Part shown: one piece after another, positions 3,749 to 7,606 of the stretch
Position numbering within the stretch: the stretch's first letter is position 1
How the letters are laid out: each line of letters begins with the position of its first letter
Source of the DNA: Pseudomonadota bacterium
GTDB taxonomy: Bacteria; Pseudomonadota; Alphaproteobacteria; Rhizobiales; Devosiaceae
DNA length: 7,606 bases
Direction of reading: 5' to 3'
Assembly (NCBI GenBank): GCA_023433985.1
Contig: JAEYTN010000269.1
Span: forward strand, 1-7,606
Made by a program: the position numbers and the translations under genes
The notes under the pieces: generated by a model
Databases searched by the model: none
The model's input: the letters and a program-made list of their open reading frames with translations, nothing else
What the model was told of the DNA's origin: nothing

Positions 3749-6247
3749 ATGAACTGGCTCGGCAAGCTCATCGGCGCCGGCGCTTTTGCCGTGCTGCTGG
3801 CCGTAACGCCGGCGCTGGGCCAGACCCAGCAGCAACGCAGCGACGAGGCCTACGCTGCCTTCAATTCCGGCGACTACGACAAGGCCTACTCCGTCGCGCG
3901 GCCGCTTGCCGACGAGGGTTTCCTCGAGGCGCAGAACCTCGTTGCCTACCTGTTCGAGATCGGGGGCGGCGTCGACCAGTCGTTCGAGCAGGCGCTCAAA
4001 TGGTATCGCCGCGCCGCCGACCAGGGCTCTGACTACGCCGAGAACGCCATCGGGGTCTTTTATGACAATGGCTCGGGCGTGCCGGAGGACGATGCCGAGG
4101 CAGTGCGCTGGTATCAGCTCGCCGCCGACAAGGGCAATCTCGATGCCCAGAACAACCTCGGCTACATGTACGAGGTAGGCGCCGGGGTGGGCCGGGATCT
4201 GCAGGCGGCGGTGAAGTGGTATCGCCGCGCCGCCGATGCCGGGCTGGCGCTCGCCCAATCGAACCTCGGCAACATGTACGCCAACGGCAAGGGCGTCGAG
4301 GAGGACGACGTCGAGGGGGTGCGCTGGTTCCGGAAGGCTGCGGCTCAGTCCAACGCTAACGGCCAGGCCAATCTCGGCTTCGCTTACGAGACCGGCGCCG
4401 GCGTCAAGCAGGACTATGACGAGGCGCTGCGCTGGTATCGGCTTGCCGCCGACCAGGGCAACGCCTTCGCGCAGAACGCCATCGGGCTCTTCTACGACTA
4501 CGGCTACTCGGTCGTACAGGATCAGGCGGAGGCCTTCCGCTGGTACATGCAGGCCGCCAATGGCGGCTCGATCGACGCCATGAACAATGTCGGCTTCGCC
4601 TACGAGATGGGCCGCGGCGTCGACCTCGACTATGTCGAGGCGGTGCGCTGGTATCGCCAATCGGCTGACTATGGCAGCGACTGGGCGCAGAACGCCATGG
4701 GACTGATGTACCAGAATGGCCGCGGCGTGGAGGTCGACCTGCCCCAAGCCTTTGACTGGTACATGAAATCGGCGCTGCAGGGTTATGCCGACGGCATGAA
4801 CAATGTCGGCTATTTCTACGACCTGGGGCTGGGCGTCGACCAGGACTCCGCCGAAGCGGTGCGCTGGTATCGGGCCGCGGCCGATGCCGGCATGGCGCGG
4901 GCTCAGAACAACCTGGGCATCATGTATGCCGACGGTACCGGCGTCGCGCAGGACTACGAAGAGGCGGTACGCTGGTATCGCCTGGCCGCCGATCAGGGGC
5001 TGCCCGAAGGCCAGAATTCACTCGGCTATTCCTACGACCTCGGCCTCGGCGTCCCGCAGGACTCCGAGGAGGCGGTGCGCTGGTACCGCATGGCCGCCGA
5101 CCAGGGCCACATGATCGCGCAGTCGAACCTCGGCTCCATGTACGCCGACGGAACCGGGGTGCCCGAGGACGATGCCGAGGCGGTGCGGTGGTACCGGCTC
5201 GCCGCCGACCAGGGTTACGCACCCGGGCAGCGCAAGCTCGGCAACGCCTATGCCTGGGGCTCGGGCGTGGCGCAGGATCAGGCCGAGGCGGTGCGCTGGT
5301 GGAAGCTTGCCGCCGACCAGGGCGACACCGACGCCGCTATTGCGCTGGCATCGGCCTATGAGCGTGGCGAGGGCGTGGCTGCCGATCCGGCGGAGGCAAG
5401 GCGCTGGCGCGCGGCGGCCGGCGGTGACGACGCCACCGTCGATTTCAGCGAGCCCGAGCAGATCGCCGCCAGCGAAGGCTGCGACGTGACAGGGTTGCCC
5501 GCCGTCGCCACTACCGAAAAGCGCGTGGCCCTCGTTATCGGCAACTCGGCCTACGAGCACGCCCCGGCTTTGCCGAACCCCACCTGCGACGCCGAAGCGA
5601 TGGCCAAGATGCTGTCCGCCGTGGGCTTCACCGTGGTGATGGGCACCGACCTCACCAAGTCGGCAATGGAGGATAAGGCGCGCGAGTTCGCCAAGGCCGC
5701 GGCCAATGCCGACACCTCGCTGTTCTTCTATGCCGGGCACGGCCTACAGGTGGATGGCCGCAACTATCTCGTGCCGATCGACGCCACCGTGGAGGATGCC
5801 ACCGCCATCAACTTCGAGCTTATGGACATCGAGAATGTCACGGGCTTCATGACCGGCTTCGATACCTCCACCGGCAGGGAGAAAGTGGCCATCGTGCTGC
5901 TCGACGCCTGCCGCGACAACCCGTTCGCGGCAACGCTGAAGCGCAGCCTCGGCGCATCCCGTTCTTCGGCGGTGGACAAAGGCCTCGCGGCGATCGGCGA
6001 TGGCGGCGGCATGATCATCGGCTTCGCCACCGCTCCCGGCGATGTAGCCGCGGACGGCGAGGGCAACCACAGCCCGTTCACCACCGCGCTGCTCGAGCAA
6101 CTGCCTACGCCGGGGGTGGAGTTCCAGACGCTGATGACCCGGGTGAAGGCCAAGGTGGTCGAGCTCACCCGCAAGAAGGAGCGCCCGCAGCGTCCTTGGA
6201 CCAACTCCGACCTGACCACGGAGTTCTACCTGGTGCCGGCCACCTGA
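3749..6247 (+). CDS. Secreted Sel1-repeat protein with C-terminal caspase-like domain
   Basis: The 832-residue protein has three parts. Residues 1-24 form a signal peptide (K6, hydrophobic run, cleavage likely after PALG), so it should act in the periplasm or outside. Residues 61-564 are 14 Sel1 repeats of exactly 36 residues without gaps (core AEAVRWYRLAADQG), an alpha-solenoid that normally binds proteins; residues 31-60 look like a degenerate half repeat. Residues about 591-830 form a peptidase C14 (caspase-like) domain beginning KRVALVIGNSAY, with catalytic His664 in FFYAGHG and Cys721 in LLDACRDNPF, both intact. Caspase-like domains cleave proteins after specific residues; the target here is unknown. 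The ATG at 3749 has GGGGG eight bases upstream. No partner gene lies alongside: it is flanked by a divergent reductase and a housekeeping operon, and ends at a strong hairpin, so it is probably expressed alone. Base composition resembles its neighbours, giving no sign of recent transfer. Confidence 0.93.
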   Translation: MNWLGKLIGAGAFAVLLAVTPALGQTQQQRSDEAYAAFNSGDYDKAYSVARPLADEGFLEAQNLVAYLFEIGGGVDQSFEQALKWYRRAADQGSDYAENAIGVFYDNGSGVPEDDAEAVRWYQLAADKGNLDAQNNLGYMYEVGAGVGRDLQAAVKWYRRAADAGLALAQSNLGNMYANGKGVEEDDVEGVRWFRKAAAQSNANGQANLGFAYETGAGVKQDYDEALRWYRLAADQGNAFAQNAIGLFYDYGYSVVQDQAEAFRWYMQAANGGSIDAMNNVGFAYEMGRGVDLDYVEAVRWYRQSADYGSDWAQNAMGLMYQNGRGVEVDLPQAFDWYMKSALQGYADGMNNVGYFYDLGLGVDQDSAEAVRWYRAAADAGMARAQNNLGIMYADGTGVAQDYEEAVRWYRLAADQGLPEGQNSLGYSYDLGLGVPQDSEEAVRWYRMAADQGHMIAQSNLGSMYADGTGVPEDDAEAVRWYRLAADQGYAPGQRKLGNAYAWGSGVAQDQAEAVRWWKLAADQGDTDAAIALASAYERGEGVAADPAEARRWRAAAGGDDATVDFSEPEQIAASEGCDVTGLPAVATTEKRVALVIGNSAYEHAPALPNPTCDAEAMAKMLSAVGFTVVMGTDLTKSAMEDKAREFAKAAANADTSLFFYAGHGLQVDGRNYLVPIDATVEDATAINFELMDIENVTGFMTGFDTSTGREKVAIVLLDACRDNPFAATLKRSLGASRSSAVDKGLAAIGDGGGMIIGFATAPGDVAADGEGNHSPFTTALLEQLPTPGVEFQTLMTRVKAKVVELTRKKERPQRPWTNSDLTTEFYLVPAT
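3929..5440 (+). repeat. Tandem 108-base repeats encoding 14 Sel1 units
   Basis: Fourteen consecutive 108-base units encode residues 61-564 of the Sel1-caspase protein. The best conserved part is around GAGGCGGTGCGCTGGTATCG, which recurs in most units with few changes. There is also a higher period of two units (216 bases): units 9-10 and 11-12 share 52 of 72 residues in register, whereas neighbours 9 and 10 share only 20 of 36. This suggests growth of the array by duplication of pairs. Confidence 0.85.
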
Positions 6248-6254
6248 GTTTGGA

Positions 6255-6278
6255 GCGGGAGGCGTTCGCGCCTCCCGC
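6255..6278 (+). terminator. Stem-loop after the Sel1-caspase gene
   Basis: GCGGGAGGCG (6255-6264) pairs perfectly with CGCCTCCCGC (6269-6278) around a stable TTCG tetraloop, eight bases after the stop codon. No T-tract follows, so it may stabilise the mRNA 3' end or work as a non-canonical terminator rather than a classical one. Confidence 0.6.
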
Positions 6279-6291
6279 CCCGGATTACCTG

Positions 6292-6320
6292 CTTGCTGCC
6301 CCAGCCGCACACGCCTATCT
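6292..6320 (+). promoter_or_regulatory. Possible tsaB-operon promoter giving a leaderless mRNA
   Basis: CTTGCT (6292-6297), a 17-base spacer and CTATCT (6315-6320) match the alphaproteobacterial CTTGAC-N17-CTATAT pattern in four and five of six positions. Transcription normally starts 6-9 bases after the -10 box, which here falls on or next to the A of the tsaB ATG at 6328. Confidence 0.45.
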
Positions 6321-6327
6321 CTTCGGC

Positions 6328-6933
6328 ATGACCACGCCGCTTCTCGCCATCGATACCGCCGCACCGCGCCTGCAACTGGCGCTGCTTCGTGGAGAGCAGG
6401 CCGATATCCTTGTCGAGGATATGGCCCAGGGGCAGGCGGAGCGGATCTTCCCGGCGATCGACGAGCTGCTCGGACGGAACGGTGTCGCATACGGCGACCT
6501 CAAGCGTATCGCCGTCACCACAGGTCCCGGCTCGTTCACCGGGCTGCGCATCGGCCTGTCCGCCGCCCGCGGGCTCGGCCTCGCCCTAGCGATCCCGGTG
6601 GTCGGCGTGCCGAACCTCCTCGCCCTGTCGCTGCCGGTGACGTGCCACCATGCCGCGGTGCTGCTCGATGCCCGCCGCGACGAGGCCTACTTCCAGGCCT
6701 TCTCGGGACCGGCCATTCCGGCCTCCGAGGCGCTGCTGCTGCCGATGGACGAGGCGCGGGGCCGCATTCCCCCGGGTGCCGAAGTGCTGACCACGCCCTT
6801 CGTCGACATCGCTGCGACGGCGCGGCTCGCCGCTACCCTCGACCCGGCCGCCTACCCGCCCGAGGCCAGCTACATTCGCGGCGCCGACGCCAAGCCGCAG
6901 GAAAAATCCCGCGTGGCGAGGGTCGCATCATGA
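6328..6933 (+). CDS. tsaB: tRNA threonylcarbamoyladenosine biosynthesis protein TsaB
   Basis: TsaB (YeaZ) is the non-catalytic partner of TsaD; with TsaE they transfer the threonylcarbamoyl group made by TsaC to A37 of tRNAs reading ANN codons, in the cytoplasm. The 201-residue protein begins TPLLAIDTAAPRLQLALL, an ASKHA-type beta start, and has the family hallmark TTGPGSFTGLRIGLSAARGL (residues 64-83), the middle motif VLLDARRDEAYFQAF (111-125) and the C-terminal YIRGADAKPQ. Length is usual. The frame is open upstream to an ATG at 6196 inside the preceding gene, but homology begins at 6328 and the extension is unlike TsaB. No Shine-Dalgarno precedes 6328; instead a promoter-like sequence ends eight bases upstream, so leaderless translation is possible. 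Its stop overlaps the rimI start (ATGA), which indicates coupled translation. Confidence 0.92.
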   Translation: MTTPLLAIDTAAPRLQLALLRGEQADILVEDMAQGQAERIFPAIDELLGRNGVAYGDLKRIAVTTGPGSFTGLRIGLSAARGLGLALAIPVVGVPNLLALSLPVTCHHAAVLLDARRDEAYFQAFSGPAIPASEALLLPMDEARGRIPPGAEVLTTPFVDIAATARLAATLDPAAYPPEASYIRGADAKPQEKSRVARVAS

Positions 6934-7406
6934 AGCTCTGGCTCGCGCCTGCCGGCCTCCATATCGAACCCGCCCAGGCCAAGGATGCCGATGCGGTGGC
7001 GAAGCTCCACGCGCAGGGCTTTTACCGGGGCTGGCCGCGCGAGGATTTTGCCGCCTACATCGCGGGCGAGGGTACGCCTCTCTACGTCGCCTGCGATGCG
7101 AAGCGGCGCATCGCCGGCTTTGCCATGCTGCGGCACCTGGGCGAGGAGGCGGAACTCATCACCATCGCCGTCGACAAGAAGTGGCGCGGCAAAGGCATCG
7201 GCCTGGCGCTGATGCGCGCCCTCTTCGACGACCTTCAGATGAGCCCGGCGAGGAAGCTGTTCCTCGAGGTGGCAGCCGACAACACCGCTGCCCTGAGGCT
7301 CTATACCCGGCTGGGTTTCGCCAAGATTTCCGAACGCAAGGGCTACTACCCGCGGCCCGACGGGACGCCGGCCACCGCTATTGTCATGGCGCGCGATCTT
7401 GGATAG
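6930..7406 (+). CDS. rimI: RimI-type ribosomal protein S18 alanine N-acetyltransferase
   Basis: GNAT-family enzyme that transfers an acetyl group from acetyl-CoA to the N-terminal alanine of ribosomal protein S18. In 158 residues it shows the acetyl-CoA loop in ITIAVDKKWRGKGIGLALM (77-95, R-G-K-G-I-G at 86-91) and the C-terminal block LFLEVAADNTAALRLYTRLG (110-129), with Glu113, Asn118 and Tyr125, the last matching the usual catalytic tyrosine of RimI. The ending GFAKISERKGYYPRPDG is also typical. The true start is the ATG at 6930, overlapping the tsaB stop by four bases and preceded by GAGGG; the frame is open upstream but that part is out-of-phase tsaB sequence. The tsaB-rimI pair is common in bacteria. 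Other N-terminal acetyl targets cannot be excluded. Confidence 0.92.
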   Translation: MKLWLAPAGLHIEPAQAKDADAVAKLHAQGFYRGWPREDFAAYIAGEGTPLYVACDAKRRIAGFAMLRHLGEEAELITIAVDKKWRGKGIGLALMRALFDDLQMSPARKLFLEVAADNTAALRLYTRLGFAKISERKGYYPRPDGTPATAIVMARDLG

Positions 7407-7422
7407 TCCGGAATCATCGATC

Positions 7423-7440
7423 ATGGGGGCGTCCCGATGA
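7423..7440 (+). other. Possible five-codon upstream frame overlapping the fur start
   Basis: ATG at 7423 opens M-G-A-S-R and stops at TGA 7438-7440, overlapping the fur ATG as ATGA. It contains the GGGGG that probably serves as the fur Shine-Dalgarno, and has no clear ribosome site of its own. Possibly chance. Confidence 0.15.
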
Positions 7441-7606
7441 CAAATCCCCTCACCCTCGAAGAACAGTGTGCCCAGAAGGGCATGCGCATGACCGACCAGC
7501 GCCGCGTCATCGCGCAGGTGATCGAGCAGGCCGTCGATCACCCCGACGTCGAGGAACTCTACCGCCGCGCGGCGGCCCTCGACGCCCGCATTTCGCTGAG
7601 TACCGT
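7437..7606 (+). CDS. fur: Fur-family metal regulator (Fur/Mur), 3' end outside window
   Basis: Start of a metal-sensing DNA-binding repressor; 56 codons are visible. The reading MRMTDQRRVIAQVIEQ (16-31), HPDVEELYRRA (35-45) and ARISLST is the N-terminal winged-helix part of Fur proteins. It resembles the rhizobial Fur ortholog often called Mur, which in Rhizobium and Sinorhizobium mainly senses manganese; Irr proteins have a different N-terminus. Metal-binding residues lie beyond the right edge, so iron versus manganese cannot be decided. The ATG at 7437 has GGGGG seven bases upstream. It begins 30 bases after rimI with no terminator between, so it is probably transcribed with tsaB and rimI. 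Confidence 0.9.
   Translation, partial: MTNPLTLEEQCAQKGMRMTDQRRVIAQVIEQAVDHPDVEELYRRAAALDARISLST

Noticed and set aside
3665..4747. Minus-strand open frame of 360 codons opposite the Sel1 region
   Set aside because: It is antisense to the tandem Sel1 repeats, and its apparent internal periodicity is only the mirror of the 108-base repeat.
3929..5440. Regularly spaced repeats that could suggest a CRISPR array
   Set aside because: The period is 108 bases with no fixed repeat/spacer division, the repeats diverge gradually, and the whole stretch is one in-frame protein with a signal peptide.
5018..5740. Minus-strand open frame of 240 codons
   Set aside because: It is antisense to the Sel1-caspase gene, has no known motif, and is explained by codon bias of the real gene.
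6196..6327. Upstream extension of tsaB by 44 codons
   Set aside because: The extension overlaps the Sel1-caspase gene end and the UUCG stem-loop, and TsaB proteins start at the position of the 6328 ATG.
6642..6929. Upstream extension of rimI
   Set aside because: It is tsaB sequence read out of phase; RimI similarity begins at 6930, where the ATGA overlap gives a normal start.
1..7606. A phage-defence or toxin-antitoxin system around the caspase-like gene
   Set aside because: Neighbours are housekeeping or metal-regulation genes, there is no nuclease, sensor or partner gene, and the caspase-like protein is predicted to be exported.

Overview
The window looks like chromosomal DNA of a high-GC alphaproteobacterium of the order Hyphomicrobiales (Rhizobiales). 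The main reasons are a RirA-type Rrf2 regulator with the exact RirA cysteine spacing, a Fur/Mur protein of the rhizobial type, and an Irr-box-like element (ICE). These parts of the iron and manganese control network are typical of that order. I cannot fix the genus from sequence alone; a Devosia-like organism would fit.

Layout, left to right. (1) 1-1358, minus strand: most of a Uup-type ABC-F ATPase whose 3' end lies outside the window. (2) 1359-1880: a 522-base gap without a protein gene. Its right half (about 1625-1862) folds on the plus strand into a chain of hairpins ending in a terminator-like stem. It resembles, from memory, the alphaproteobacterial speF leader RNA, but no decarboxylase gene follows it. 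(3) 1881-2357, minus strand: rirA, preceded by an Irr-box-like palindrome placed inside its probable promoter and by a second perfect palindrome. (4) 2523-3566, minus strand: an aldo/keto reductase. (5) 3749-6247, plus strand: a secreted protein with 14 Sel1 repeats fused to a C-terminal caspase-like protease domain, ended by a UUCG stem-loop. (6) 6328-7606, plus strand: tsaB, rimI and the start of a fur/mur gene. They are tightly packed (4-base overlap, then a 30-base gap) and probably form one operon. A promoter-like sequence sits so close to tsaB that its transcript would be leaderless.

Most genes are housekeeping: translation (Uup, TsaB, RimI) and metal control (RirA, Fur/Mur). The points that most deserve attention are the orphan structured RNA, the dense operator and hairpin region of rirA, the predicted leaderless tsaB start, and the Sel1-caspase protein with its two-unit repeat period. 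I see no mobile element, CRISPR array, tRNA or rRNA.
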